DNA from: Bernardetia sp.
GTDB taxonomy: Bacteria > Bacteroidota > Bacteroidia > Cytophagales > Bernardetiaceae
Length of the DNA: 34,051 nt
Direction of reading: 5' to 3'
Assembly: GCF_020630935.1 (NCBI RefSeq)
Contig: NZ_JAHDIG010000053.1
Coordinates: 1-34,051 of the forward strand
Positions 23,252 through 31,811 of the stretch are shown here, piece by piece. Position 1 is the stretch's first letter; every line of letters starts with the position of its first letter. The position numbers were made by a program, and so were the translations under genes. The notes under the pieces were generated by a model that was given only the letters and a program-made list of their open reading frames with translations, had not been told where the DNA came from and did not search any database.

Positions 23252-23253
23252 CC

Positions 23254-24531
23254 ATGTTACATGTATTCAAATTTGGTGGTGCGTCTGTAAAAGATGCTCC
23301 TGCTGTCAGAAATGTAAGCACTATTTTACGCTCATTTATTGACAAAAAAGATAAACTCGTTATTGTTGTTTCTGCTATGGGCAAGACGACAAACCATTTA
23401 GAAGACGTATTTAAGGCAGCCAAATCGAAACAGGAAGACAAGGTCAAACAGATTTTAAAACAGATTGAAGACTATCACTATCAGATTGCAGATGAGCTTT
23501 TTGATGGTGAGCGTGAAAAAATTGTCTATAAAATTCTTCAAAAATATATTTTTCAGCTTGAGGCAACTCTCAATGACGACGAACCCAACTGGGACAAGCA
23601 CTACGACCAAGTAATTTGTTTTGGTGAGCTTATGTCGACAGCTATCGTTTCAGAGTATTTGAAAATGGAACACGATGACAAATGTCTTTGGGTAGATGCT
23701 CGTCGTTTTGTACAGACAAACGAACGTTGGAGAGAAGGGCAAGTAGATTGGGAATGGTCGGAACAACTCATCAGAGCCGAACTTTTACCTATGCTAGAAC
23801 AACGTTTTGTTTTGACACAAGGCTTTATTGGAGGAACAATTGGAGGAAAAACAACGACGCTTGGACGTGAGGGTTCAGATTTTACGGCTGCTGTTTTTGC
23901 CTATTGTTTGAAGGCTGATGGTGTTACGATTTGGAAAGATGTTTCTGGAATTTTGAATGCTGACCCAAAAAGAATAAAAAATACACTTCTTTTTAAACAA
24001 ATCAATTATTCTGATGCTGCTGAAATGACGTATTATGGAGCGACAGTTATTCACCCAAAAACAATTCGTCCGTTGGCTGCAAAGGGAATAACACTTTACG
24101 TACGTTCTTTTATTAATGCAGAAATAGAAGGTACTAAAATTGGAGATTTTGAAACGCTGCCCTCTATTCCTTCTATAATCGTTAAAGGTAACCAAAGTAT
24201 GTTTATTTTTAAGGCAAAAGATTTGGCTGCTATCAATGAGCGAAACCAACTGGCTTATATTCATTCAGAGTTGAATCGTCATAATATCAAAACAAACTTG
24301 CTTCAAGTGTCAGCTACTTCTTTTTCTGTTTGTACTGATACAGATGCTCGTAAGTTAGAAATGCTAGAAAAATCTCTTACTTCCGATTTTGAACTTTCAG
24401 TAGTGGATAATTTAGAGCTTATTACTATCAAAAATTATGATGCTGAAACACTCAATAATTTTACTGGACTAGGAAATGCAACTATTTCACAGCGTTCAGA
24501 AGAAGTATATCAAGTAGTTGTTAAAAAGTAA
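23254..24531 (+). CDS. Aspartate kinase
   Basis: Phosphorylates L-aspartate with ATP, the first step to lysine (and diaminopimelate for MurE), threonine and methionine. It has 425 residues and is monofunctional, with no homoserine dehydrogenase domain. The N-terminal KFGGASV is at 6-12, FGELMS (123-128), the GREGSDFTAA nucleotide-site motif at 204-213, and WKDVSGILNADP at 227-238. The last 125 residues carry the tandem ACT regulatory domains, so feedback control is expected. Which amino acid inhibits it cannot be told. It is followed by a strong terminator. Confidence 0.92.
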   Translation: MLHVFKFGGASVKDAPAVRNVSTILRSFIDKKDKLVIVVSAMGKTTNHLEDVFKAAKSKQEDKVKQILKQIEDYHYQIADELFDGEREKIVYKILQKYIFQLEATLNDDEPNWDKHYDQVICFGELMSTAIVSEYLKMEHDDKCLWVDARRFVQTNERWREGQVDWEWSEQLIRAELLPMLEQRFVLTQGFIGGTIGGKTTTLGREGSDFTAAVFAYCLKADGVTIWKDVSGILNADPKRIKNTLLFKQINYSDAAEMTYYGATVIHPKTIRPLAAKGITLYVRSFINAEIEGTKIGDFETLPSIPSIIVKGNQSMFIFKAKDLAAINERNQLAYIHSELNRHNIKTNLLQVSATSFSVCTDTDARKLEMLEKSLTSDFELSVVDNLELITIKNYDAETLNNFTGLGNATISQRSEEVYQVVVKK

Positions 24532-24553
24532 TTTTCCTTTATCGATAATCTTT

Positions 24554-24586
24554 AAATGGACAGGGTTTCAGCCCTGTCCATTTTTT
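24554..24586 (+). terminator. Terminator after aspartokinase
   Basis: AAATGGACAGGG (24554-24565) pairs perfectly over 12 bp with CCCTGTCCATTT (24572-24583), loop TTTCAG, followed by T's. The G+C-rich core makes it the strongest hairpin in the window. Confidence 0.9.
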
Positions 24587-24597
24587 ATGTAAATTTG
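24566..24597 (+). promoter_or_regulatory. Possible promoter of the TPR gene overlapping the terminator
   Basis: TAAATTTG at 24590-24597 is a perfect -7 element. TTTC in the terminator loop (24566-24569) lies 20 nt upstream as a poor -33. A start near 24604 gives a 33-nt leader to the ATG at 24637. Confidence 0.4.
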
Positions 24598-24636
24598 CAA
24601 ATTGTTTAAAATCAGTCATTGAATTATATTCATTTT

Positions 24637-25371
24637 ATGCAGCCACAAGAAATACCAGCAGCTTATAACGAAGCTTGCAAAGCCTACGAAACAAGAAAAT
24701 ACGACATTGCTTTAGAAAAACTAAATGCTACTTTAGAAGAAGACTCAAAATTTGCTCCTGCATTTTATATAAAAGGTCTGACTTATATGCAGCTTCAAGA
24801 TTGGAGGAATGCTTACGATAATTTTAAAGCCTATTCTCAAATTACTCCAGAAAAAGGTGATACCTATCTCAATATGGGTACAGCAATGCTAAATATGAAA
24901 CAGCCTAGAACAGCAATTTCATATTTTGATTTTGCCCTTTCTTTAAGAATGACAGAAAACAGACCCGAACGAGCGCATCTCAATAAAGCCTTAGCTTTCA
25001 GGCAGATAAATGATAATGATAAAGCATTAGAATCTTTTGAAGCTGCTCTAAAGCTGCATCCTCACTTTGATGATGCTTTATTGGAAATGGCAAAATTGCA
25101 ATTAGACTTAGGAAAAAATGAAGAAGCTCTCACATATTACCAACGAGTAATTGACTTGCCAAAACAGCGTAAAAATTTTCCTCTGTGGGAAGTATGGGTA
25201 GGTTTAGCTCTTGTACAGACTGAACTCAAACAGTTTTCGAAGGCTCTTATTTCAATAGAAGAATCTATTGAACTCAATCCGAATACAATAGGTTTTTTCA
25301 AAACTAACGAAACATTTAATATTTTAAGAGAAAGCGAATACAAAGATGATTTTGAAACAATTTTAGGCTAA
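24637..25371 (+). CDS. TPR-repeat protein
   Basis: A 244-residue protein made of about five or six tetratricopeptide repeats covering most of its length, with the typical pattern (ALEKLNATLEEDSKFAPAFYIKGLTYMQLQDWRNAYDNF, then TYLNMGTAMLNMKQPRTAISYFDFAL). I use the ATG at 24637 rather than a TTG 18 bases upstream, because the TTG would add only six residues and this clade uses ATG almost throughout the window. There is no signal peptide, so it is probably a cytoplasmic scaffold for protein-protein contacts. Its partner is unknown. Confidence 0.85.
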   Translation: MQPQEIPAAYNEACKAYETRKYDIALEKLNATLEEDSKFAPAFYIKGLTYMQLQDWRNAYDNFKAYSQITPEKGDTYLNMGTAMLNMKQPRTAISYFDFALSLRMTENRPERAHLNKALAFRQINDNDKALESFEAALKLHPHFDDALLEMAKLQLDLGKNEEALTYYQRVIDLPKQRKNFPLWEVWVGLALVQTELKQFSKALISIEESIELNPNTIGFFKTNETFNILRESEYKDDFETILG

Positions 25372-25420
25372 AATAGTGATTATTTATTAGATGTATCAGA
25401 AACAATTTTCATAAAATAAG

Positions 25421-25455
25421 GTTGAAGAAATAAATATTTTTTCAACTTAATTTTT
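25421..25455 (+). terminator. Hairpin between the TPR gene and the next small gene
   Basis: GTTGAAGAAATA (25421-25432) pairs with TATTTTTTCAAC (25435-25446), with one G-U, and is followed by TTAATTTTT. It could end the TPR transcript or be a leader structure of the next gene, which starts 14 bases later. A and T pairs dominate, so it is weak. Confidence 0.45.
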
Positions 25456-25460
25456 ATGTT

Positions 25461-25781
25461 ATGGATAAAAGAACACTAAAAACAATCACTTCGGCAGTTA
25501 GTGGAGCAGAAACTGCTATTCGATACTTACCTGGAAACCTACACCACAAACCAGAGTATGAAGGTGCATTTGGAGCTGTTGCCTCGCTTACTGGTGTAGT
25601 AGCCTTTGGACAAGCACTGTTTAAAAAGGATGCTTTTAATGAAGATAATCGTATTAATACAGGAATTATTTTATGTTTGAGTGCTGCCAGTATCTTACAA
25701 GGTGTCAAGAAGATAAAGCAGGCTTACGCTAAAAAAACTGGAAATTATCAGATGATGGAAGAACCTATGTCAAAAAGTTAA
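25461..25781 (+). CDS. Small membrane-associated protein, unknown
   Basis: A 106-residue protein with a basic N-terminus, an Ala/Gly-rich hydrophobic segment (about 36-53) and a second one (about 66-82), then a basic tail. The two hydrophobic segments could form a membrane hairpin. No family is recognised. A nearby in-frame ATG at 25456 is out of frame with it, so 25461 is the better start. Confidence 0.55.
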   Translation: MDKRTLKTITSAVSGAETAIRYLPGNLHHKPEYEGAFGAVASLTGVVAFGQALFKKDAFNEDNRINTGIILCLSAASILQGVKKIKQAYAKKTGNYQMMEEPMSKS

Positions 25782-26150
25782 ACAGAAAAACAAACAAATT
25801 TTTAAAATTCCTATTTGTTAGAAAAGCAGATAGGAATTTTTATTTAGAAAATTTAAAATTTAACACAGTATTTGCTCCAATTTTTTATAAATTTATAAGC
25901 GATAGCATAATTTTTGCCTATTTTTGTGTTAGGTAATAGTTTTATTCCTTTTCTGAACAGAATAATTATACTTAATGGTTTGATTTTGAGGGAGGAGATA
26001 AAATTTTTTTGTATTTTTTGAGTTTATTCTAATAAGAGGTGGTTCAGAATCAAATTTTCTATTGTCTTTACTACAAACACTCTAAAAATAGCTCTATACA
26101 TTTATCTTGTCTAGTGAATAGCTACGACAGATTTTTAAAAAATCGTTTCT
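25782..26150. other. 369-nt gap before the first DUF6089-type gene
   Basis: It holds a terminator at 25804-25845, a perfect -7-like element TATTTTTG (25919-25926) without a -33 partner, and otherwise AT-rich DNA with no ORF. The promoter of the next gene is probably in this stretch. Confidence 0.5.
25804..25845 (+). terminator. Terminator after the small membrane protein
   Basis: AAAATTCCTAT (25804-25814) pairs perfectly over 11 bp with ATAGGAATTTT (25830-25840), loop 15 nt, followed by TATTT. Confidence 0.75.
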
Positions 26151-27296
26151 ATGAAAAAAATTCTTTTTACATTTCTATTCGCTTTGCTTGGAGTTGCTTT
26201 TTTAGCAACTGAAGAAGTACAGGCACAAGTAGGAAATAAATACTACTACAAAAAAACAACTCCCCGAAGAGGACCTCATAATCATAAATGGGTGTGGACA
26301 AAACGCAGACAATATGTAAGTGTTGGGTTGAATGTCAATGCAATGAACTATTTTGGAGATATTGTGCCAAAACCTAGTTTTTGGAGTACCGACTTACGTT
26401 TTACTCGTCCAAATATTGGAATTTTTGTAGAGAAAAAATTCCGTCCACAGTTTTCAGCTCGTTTAGGACTCAACTGGGGAAGACTCTTGAGTTATGACGT
26501 AGAAACGGCAGACCCAGCAGATAGTCATGATTTTTTCCGTTATATTCGTAATGCTCATTTTAGAAATGATATTTTCGAACTCAATACTACTTTTCGTTGG
26601 GATCTGATGAGTTCAGAACGTCTCAATAAAGAATTTTATCAGCGTCCAAAACAATTTGTACCTTACGTTTTGGGTGGATTAGCAGTTTTTTATCACGCAC
26701 CAAAAGCAAAAGCTCCCGAAACAAAGATTGGAGGAGGTAGCCCAGATTGGGGAGCAGGCGAATGGACAGACTTACAACCTTTGGGTACAGAAGGACAGGG
26801 GCGTGAGTACATCAATTTTAGTGGAGATACTGTCAATTTACACAATAAATACTCTAAAGTCCAAGTAGCTTTCCCTGTTGGATTTGGTATTCGCAAAAAA
26901 CTCTCTAATCGTATAGATATTGCTTTTGAGTTCTCATATCGTTTTTTACTAACAGATTATTTGGATGATGTAAGTCGTAATTATTTGAATTTAGGTGTTT
27001 TTGGTGATGATGAATTAGCAAAAGCATTTCACGACCGTTCTTTAGAAGGTGACAGATATGCAACTTTAGAAGAGATGGCTGGTAATGGAGAGCTTTATAG
27101 TTTACTGAACCGTTATAGTTATACAGGTATTGATGGACAACAGTATAATACCTTTGATGGTTTTGGTAGCGACCCATACATAGATCCAAGTATTCGTGGA
27201 AACCAAAAAGATAATGATGTTTATATGCTTACAGGATTTCATTTGATTTATATTATTCCTCCTCACGGAGTGCGTTGTCCTGTTCGTTTTAAATAG
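26151..27296 (+). CDS. Outer-membrane beta-barrel protein, DUF6089-like
   Basis: A 381-residue protein with a signal peptide (about 1-25, ending VQAQV). After a basic linker the barrel starts with SVGLNVNAMNYFGDI, a motif shared with the next gene (FGAGVMNYTGDI). It continues as alternating strands rich in aromatic residues and ends in the C-terminal motif RCPVRFK, again matched by VCPAEFR in its neighbour. DUF6089 proteins of Bacteroidota end in such a CPxF segment. It is longer than the neighbour because of two insertions, about 178-215 and 275-330, probably surface loops. It is expected in the outer membrane, with unknown function. Confidence 0.7.
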   Translation: MKKILFTFLFALLGVAFLATEEVQAQVGNKYYYKKTTPRRGPHNHKWVWTKRRQYVSVGLNVNAMNYFGDIVPKPSFWSTDLRFTRPNIGIFVEKKFRPQFSARLGLNWGRLLSYDVETADPADSHDFFRYIRNAHFRNDIFELNTTFRWDLMSSERLNKEFYQRPKQFVPYVLGGLAVFYHAPKAKAPETKIGGGSPDWGAGEWTDLQPLGTEGQGREYINFSGDTVNLHNKYSKVQVAFPVGFGIRKKLSNRIDIAFEFSYRFLLTDYLDDVSRNYLNLGVFGDDELAKAFHDRSLEGDRYATLEEMAGNGELYSLLNRYSYTGIDGQQYNTFDGFGSDPYIDPSIRGNQKDNDVYMLTGFHLIYIIPPHGVRCPVRFK

Positions 27297-27327
27297 TAAT
27301 AAGAAAATAAAAAAGAATATTTTTCAG

Positions 27328-27366
27328 AAAGTGTACAAGTCTAAACTGTTCTTGTACACTTTTTTT
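27328..27366 (+). terminator. Terminator between the two outer-membrane genes
   Basis: AAAGTGTACAAG (27328-27339) pairs perfectly over 12 bp with CTTGTACACTTT (27351-27362), and seven T's end the structure. Confidence 0.9.
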
Positions 27367-27372
27367 GTGATT

Positions 27373-27407
27373 TTTGATGCTTATGTTAGGAAATGGCTGT
27401 AAATTTG
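27373..27407 (+). promoter_or_regulatory. Promoter of the second DUF6089 gene
   Basis: TTTG (27373-27376), 23 nt, then TAAATTTG (27400-27407): the -7 element is perfect and the spacing is at the long end of the Bacteroidota range. It predicts a leader of about 58 nt. Together with the terminator just before it, it makes the two paralogues separate transcripts. Confidence 0.55.
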
Positions 27408-27471
27408 TCAATTCTTAAAAGTAAAAATCTAATAGAAATATTATCATTTATAAATTATTAGTCAGAATATT

Positions 27472-28182
27472 ATGATATTTACAGTCTATAAAAAAGCTGT
27501 TTTGAGCGTTTTGTGTGTGCTATTTTCCTTTACACTTTGTAATGCTCAAGATTTAGAATTTGGTTTTGGAGCAGGAGTTATGAACTATACAGGTGATATT
27601 TCTCCATCTTATAAGGTAAAAAATCTTCGTCCTGCAGGAGAGTTTTTTGTGCGTCTCAATCCAAATCCTATTTTTTCATTTCGCTTTGGTGCTGCAATAG
27701 GAGCGATAGGAGCAGATGAAACAGATTCAGAAGAACCTTTCTTTCAGCAAAGAGCAGCAAAATTTGCTGGTACTGTTTATGAAGTATCAGGAAGGGCAGA
27801 ATATAATTTTAGAGATTATAGAGCAATGAGTGAGCTAAATCGTCTTTCTCCTTATATTTTTCTAGGAGGTTCGGTAGCACATATTTCTGTAAATAGCAAT
27901 TATTTTGATAGCCAACCCAACGCATTGGAAATTGCTATACCAGTAGGAGTAGGCTTAAAGTATATGTTAGGGCAAAATTATAATCTCGGCTTCGAATTTG
28001 GCGCAAGACCTACTTTTACAGATGCAATAGATGGAATGCTTCAAGACAGCAACGCTGATGAAGTAAGTAGTGTAGGGAAATTTCAAATGACAAATCTGTT
28101 TACTAAAGATATGTATTATTATACAGGCATTTCTCTTAGTTTTACAATTAGCAGAGTGGTTTGTCCAGCAGAATTTAGGTAA
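27472..28182 (+). CDS. DUF6089-family outer-membrane protein
   Basis: A 236-residue protein with a signal peptide (about 1-25, ending CNAQD). The mature part starts LEFGFGAGVMNYTGDISP and runs as an eight- or ten-strand barrel pattern, with the family's RPAGEFFVRLNPNPIFSFRFG, FAGTVYEVSGRAEYNFRDY and LSPYIFLGGSV stretches, and ends VVCPAEFR. This matches DUF6089 as I know it. It sits next to a longer paralogue. Members are common in Bacteroidota outer membranes. Some related genes are linked to gliding or secretion, but none of those genes is here, so no role is assigned. Confidence 0.78.
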   Translation: MIFTVYKKAVLSVLCVLFSFTLCNAQDLEFGFGAGVMNYTGDISPSYKVKNLRPAGEFFVRLNPNPIFSFRFGAAIGAIGADETDSEEPFFQQRAAKFAGTVYEVSGRAEYNFRDYRAMSELNRLSPYIFLGGSVAHISVNSNYFDSQPNALEIAIPVGVGLKYMLGQNYNLGFEFGARPTFTDAIDGMLQDSNADEVSSVGKFQMTNLFTKDMYYYTGISLSFTISRVVCPAEFR

Positions 28183-28249
28183 TTCTACTCATCAATAATG
28201 ATAAGATTAGGTTATAAAATGAGTAAATGTAAAATAAAACACTCTTTGA

Positions 28250-28281
28250 TTTGAAATTACTGCTTAGTGTGTTTATTTTTG
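28250..28281 (+). promoter_or_regulatory. Promoter of prs
   Basis: TTTG (28250-28253), 20 nt, then TATTTTTG (28274-28281), a full match to the Bacteroidota consensus. Transcription should start near 28288, which excludes a TTG at 28292 as the start codon and leaves a 43-nt leader to the ATG at 28331. Confidence 0.7.
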
Positions 28282-28330
28282 TCTTAAATCTTTGCAATAC
28301 TTATTTTTACCCTATTGTTCTTTATACCTT

Positions 28331-29257
28331 ATGAATTCTGTCAAAATATTCTCTGGTTCTTCCTCTCGTTATCTAGCCAAAAAGATTGCTCACTCTTATG
28401 GAAAGCCCCTAGGAGAACACAATCTTCAAGTTTTTAGTGATGGAGAAATGTGTCCTAATTATAGCGAATCTATTCGTGGTGCAGATGTATTTATTGTCCA
28501 ATCTACCTTTCCACCTGCCGATAATCTAATGGAGCTTTTGCTTATGATTGATGCTGCCAAGCGTGCTTCGGCTGGTTCGGTGACCGTAGTAATGCCTTAT
28601 TTTGGATATGCTCGACAAGACAGAAAAGATAAACCTCGTGTGGCTATCGGTGCAAAACTGGTAGCCAATCTTGTTTCTGCAGCAGGCGCAACTCGTATCA
28701 TGACTTGTGATTTGCATGCAGGACAGATTCAAGGGTTTTTCGATATTCCTGTTGACCATCTATACGCAACAGCTATTTTTATTCCTTACATTGAATCATT
28801 AAAGATTGAAAATCTTGTTTTTGCTTCGCCTGATGTTGGAGGAGTTGCAAGAGCAAGAAGTTATGCTGCCCAGTTTCACGCTGATATGGTAGTTTGTGAT
28901 AAACACAGAAAGAGAGCCAACGAAATTGCTTCTATGCAAGTAATAGGAGATGTAGAAGGAGCGAATGTAATTATTGTAGATGATCTTATCGATACGGCAG
29001 GAACAATTTCAAAGGCTGCACAAGTTCTTTTAGATAACGGTGCTGTGTCTGTACGTGCGATAGCTACACACCCTGTTTTGTCTGGAAAGGCGTATGAAAA
29101 TATCAATAATTCTCCACTCGTAGAGCTGGCTGTTATGGATACTATTCCATTGAAAGAAGAGTCAGACAAAATAAAAGTATTGTCAGTAGCAGACCTTTTT
29201 GCAAAAGCAATTCGTAAAATACACGATAGAGAGTCTATCAGTACACTTTTTATATAA
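28331..29257 (+). CDS. prs: Ribose-phosphate pyrophosphokinase (PRPP synthase)
   Basis: Makes phosphoribosyl pyrophosphate from ribose 5-phosphate and ATP for nucleotide, His and Trp synthesis. It is cytoplasmic and usually hexameric. At 308 residues from the ATG at 28331 it has the normal length and N-terminus (MNSVKIFSGSSSRYLA). A TTG-initiated form 13 residues longer is unlikely given the promoter. The flexible loop is at 96-104 (RQDRKDKPR), DLHAGQIQGFFDIPVDHL at 127-144, and the PRPP loop VIIVDDLIDTAGT at 213-225. It follows the DUF6089 gene and has its own promoter and terminator. Confidence 0.95.
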   Translation: MNSVKIFSGSSSRYLAKKIAHSYGKPLGEHNLQVFSDGEMCPNYSESIRGADVFIVQSTFPPADNLMELLLMIDAAKRASAGSVTVVMPYFGYARQDRKDKPRVAIGAKLVANLVSAAGATRIMTCDLHAGQIQGFFDIPVDHLYATAIFIPYIESLKIENLVFASPDVGGVARARSYAAQFHADMVVCDKHRKRANEIASMQVIGDVEGANVIIVDDLIDTAGTISKAAQVLLDNGAVSVRAIATHPVLSGKAYENINNSPLVELAVMDTIPLKEESDKIKVLSVADLFAKAIRKIHDRESISTLFI

Positions 29258-29318
29258 AAAGTAAAAGAAAATTAGAAAAATAACTCTAGTCGTTAGAAAT
29301 AATTTGATAGAATTTTTC

Positions 29319-29353
29319 ACTCCTTTTTCCTGTATGGAAGAAGGAGTTTTTTT
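29319..29353 (+). terminator. prs terminator
   Basis: ACTCCTTTTTCC (29319-29330) pairs with GGAAGAAGGAGT (29336-29347), 12 bp with one G-U, 5-nt loop, then TTTTTTT. Confidence 0.85.
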
Positions 29354-29424
29354 ATAGATAACTATTTTAACTTAGAGTGGTTACTTCTAGTAAATAAATA
29401 GGATGTATTATAATTTTTTTATCT

Positions 29425-30756
29425 ATGCTTAAACGTCCCTATCAGTACCTTCGAAAAACTTATTTAGCCTTCATAAACAGCATTATTTTTATACCTTCTG
29501 TGATGGCTTTCTTGTCTGTTACGTTTTCTATATTGATGATGACCTTTGAAGACTCCGAACTAAGTAATGAAGCGAAGGAGGTCTTGAAGTTTGCGTTAGT
29601 AATAGGTGCAGATAATGCTCGTTTCTTGCTCAATGCTTTTATTGGAGGCATTATTTCCCTAATGGTATTTAATTTTTCTATGGTAATGGTAGTCCTTAAC
29701 CAAGCTGCCACAGCCTTTTCTCCTCGGGTTGTACCAGGGGTGCTAACCAACAAGTCTTATCAAGTGGTTTTAGGAACTTACTTAGGAACAATTTTGTATT
29801 GTCTTTTGCTTATTGTGAATATAGGTAAGACAGAAGAAGGAATTTATATTCCTCAACTCAGTATTTTCGTAGGAATGTGTTTAGGAGTATTGTCTTTAAT
29901 TCTCTTTATTTATTTTATTCATTCCATATCTAGGTCTGTTCAAGTAGATAATATTATTTTGCTTGTATATAACAAGACATTTAAAGAATTAAAATCCAAA
30001 GAAGTTAGTAAATATCAAGACTATCAGACAGTTTTTGATAAGGTAGCAAGCTGGCAAACTATCCCAAGCAACCAAAGTGGCTATTTTAGAGAATGTAATA
30101 GAAAAAAGTTAGTAAAAGTAGCTAAAAAACACGATATAAAACTGTTTATAAGTCTGAAAGAAGGTTCATTTCTTGTTATTGGTACTCCTTTATTGAAAGT
30201 AGATAAAGAAATAAAACAAGAAGTGATGGATGAAATATTAGAAGAGTTTATATTTTATGATAATGAATACATACAAGACAATTATGTATATGGAATTAAG
30301 CAATTATCTGAAATAGCAACAAAAGCATTAAGTCCGGGGATAAATGACCCAGAAACAGCTATCCGAACAATAAATTATATGACCTTACTTTTTATAGAAA
30401 AAGCTCTTCGTGAGGGTGTTTATTGTTATACTGATGAAGATGACAATACTAGACTTTGGGAGGAAACCTATTCACTCTACAATCTGATGTATCGTTATAT
30501 TGCACCTATTTTATATTATGGAAAAGATGATGTTATGGTAGTTGAGAGACTCTTTTCTATGATAGAATCTTTGCTTTTGGCACAAAGAATAGAAGGAAAG
30601 TTAGATGTGTCTAAAATAAATTCTCTTTTATTAGAGTTTCATAAAACTATCAAAGATAATACTGAGGGAGAGCAGAAAAACTATATCAACAAAGCCATTC
30701 TTCGTATTAACTTATTGATGCAAAAAAGTGGGTTTCAACTGCCTTTTTTAGAATAA
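29425..30756 (+). CDS. DUF2254 membrane protein
   Basis: A 443-residue inner-membrane protein. Four helices lie at about 17-40, 69-90, 111-132 and 143-166, and the soluble C-terminal half begins near 175. The family hallmark ALSPGINDPxTA is at 301-312. Function is unproven. The hallmark half looks like a cytoplasmic domain, and some have proposed a transport or channel role, which I cannot test here. It is convergent with siaC, and a shared hairpin lies between them. Confidence 0.85.
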   Translation: MLKRPYQYLRKTYLAFINSIIFIPSVMAFLSVTFSILMMTFEDSELSNEAKEVLKFALVIGADNARFLLNAFIGGIISLMVFNFSMVMVVLNQAATAFSPRVVPGVLTNKSYQVVLGTYLGTILYCLLLIVNIGKTEEGIYIPQLSIFVGMCLGVLSLILFIYFIHSISRSVQVDNIILLVYNKTFKELKSKEVSKYQDYQTVFDKVASWQTIPSNQSGYFRECNRKKLVKVAKKHDIKLFISLKEGSFLVIGTPLLKVDKEIKQEVMDEILEEFIFYDNEYIQDNYVYGIKQLSEIATKALSPGINDPETAIRTINYMTLLFIEKALREGVYCYTDEDDNTRLWEETYSLYNLMYRYIAPILYYGKDDVMVVERLFSMIESLLLAQRIEGKLDVSKINSLLLEFHKTIKDNTEGEQKNYINKAILRINLLMQKSGFQLPFLE

Positions 30757-30775
30757 GAAAATAGAATCACTAAAA

Positions 30776-30809
30776 TTAGCCTTCTTTATAAAAAATATAA
30801 GAAGGCTAA
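30776..30809. terminator. Hairpin between DUF2254 and siaC, possibly bidirectional
   Basis: TTAGCCTTCTT (30776-30786) pairs perfectly with AAGAAGGCTAA (30799-30809), 11 bp. The T-run is only four bases on the minus strand and absent on the plus strand. Confidence 0.6.
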
Positions 30810-30852
30810 CCAACTTATAGGAAAAAGAGTAAAATACTACTTTATGTTCCTA

Positions 30853-31230
30853 TTAGTAAGAAAGTAAATTAAATGACAAATCTACATCTTCAGCGTATTC
30901 TTCGCCACTCTCAAGCATATCTACATCGTCTTTCTCATAATACCAGTTTACAGTAACATTGCCATTTTTATTTTTACTGTAATCTTCAATTAAATCGAAA
31001 ATCTCTAAAAAACGACGAGAAGACGAAGTGTTGAAATAAGTCATTCTGAAATTGAAAACAATAGTCCTGCCTTCTTCTTCTAAATACTTGTTGAGCCATT
31101 CAAAAATAGGCTGAAAAAACTCAATGGTGTATTCGTGATACGATTCTCCAGAGATTTCTAATTCTCCAGTTTCAGCGTTGAAATTAACAGTAGGGATGTA
31201 GTTCTCACCTTCGATTTGGAAGTTTTCCAT
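30853..31230 (-). CDS. siaC: SiaC-type regulatory phosphoprotein (DUF1987)
   Basis: A 125-residue protein of the DUF1987/SiaC family. TPxV-like YIPTVNFNAETGELEISGESYHEYTIEFFQPIF (11-43) and YFNTSSSRRFLEIFDLI (65-81) are the family core, and WYYEKDDVDMLESGEEYAED is the conserved acidic end. In Pseudomonas aeruginosa SiaC is phosphorylated by SiaB on Thr68 and, unphosphorylated, activates the diguanylate cyclase SiaD (established knowledge). The matching residue here is also Thr68. It follows siaB by 23 nt, so the pair is one operon. No SiaA phosphatase or SiaD cyclase gene is in the window, so the output partner is unknown. Confidence 0.85.
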   Translation of the reverse strand: MENFQIEGENYIPTVNFNAETGELEISGESYHEYTIEFFQPIFEWLNKYLEEEGRTIVFNFRMTYFNTSSSRRFLEIFDLIEDYSKNKNGNVTVNWYYEKDDVDMLESGEEYAEDVDLSFNLLSY

Positions 31231-31253
31231 ACGAATATATAATTTTAAGAATT

Positions 31254-31811
31254 TTATTTATCTAATCTTACAGTAATAGTTAAAAATGATTGGCTAGGGT
31301 AGTCTGGGTGTGGGTAAGCCTCTCCAATCAATGGGTTGTTGGATTTGCGAACCATATCAATCAGACCAATGTTAGCTCCAGGTTTGTTTGTACGCTGTGG
31401 CGCACGACGTTGTTCTTTATAATATTGTTTCAGTTCTCCATCATCTAAAGAATTAATGTGCTGACAACGCTGCATAACGTGGTCTAGGTTAGAATTTTCT
31501 ATCAGATTGGAAGAAGAGATTAAAAAATGGTCATCTGCCTCACTTACTAAAAGATAGCCCACTCCAATAGGTTTGTCTTCTTTGATAGAATACGATTTTT
31601 CAATAGAATGAAGACTAACATTTTGAGAAAGCTCTATAAAAATAGCAAATATTTTGCGTCCAATATTTGGGTCTTGTTGTGAACTTTTGCGCTTCAAACT
31701 ACTCGCCAAACGAGAGAGCAAATCTTGAGAAACTACTCCTTGAAAAGCTAGTAACGTTTGATGTTTACGCATTTGGTCGTAAAAATCATATATGACGAAA
31801 TCGTTATCCAT
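31254..31811 (-). CDS. siaB: SiaB-type protein kinase (DUF6272)
   Basis: A 185-residue protein with a GHKL-type ATPase layout: ELSQNVSLHS (60-69) is the N-box with the conserved Glu60 and Asn64, and the GANIGLIDMVRK stretch (145-156) is the G-box-like segment. Members phosphorylate SiaC. I start it at the ATG at 31811: a TTG at 31850 would add 13 residues, but a near-perfect promoter places transcription start at about that same point. It heads the siaB-siaC pair. It has no transmembrane segment, so it is soluble. Confidence 0.82.
   Translation of the reverse strand: MDNDFVIYDFYDQMRKHQTLLAFQGVVSQDLLSRLASSLKRKSSQQDPNIGRKIFAIFIELSQNVSLHSIEKSYSIKEDKPIGVGYLLVSEADDHFLISSSNLIENSNLDHVMQRCQHINSLDDGELKQYYKEQRRAPQRTNKPGANIGLIDMVRKSNNPLIGEAYPHPDYPSQSFLTITVRLDK

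Larger units (their letters stand above)
22890..23253. other. 364-nt divergent gap before aspartokinase
   Basis: It holds the palindrome at 22911-22932, two TAAATTTG-type elements (22898-22905 on the minus strand and 22970-22977 on the plus strand, neither with a good -33) and a heptamer array at the aspartokinase start. No ORF or RNA gene is recognised. Confidence 0.55.

Noticed and set aside
24619-24636. TTG start for the TPR gene, 18 bases upstream of the ATG
   Set aside because: It adds only six residues with no family support, and ATG is used for nearly all genes in this window.
28292-28330. TTG start for prs, 13 residues upstream
   Set aside because: A consensus promoter places the transcript start at about 28288, and PRPP synthases start near MNSVKIFSG.
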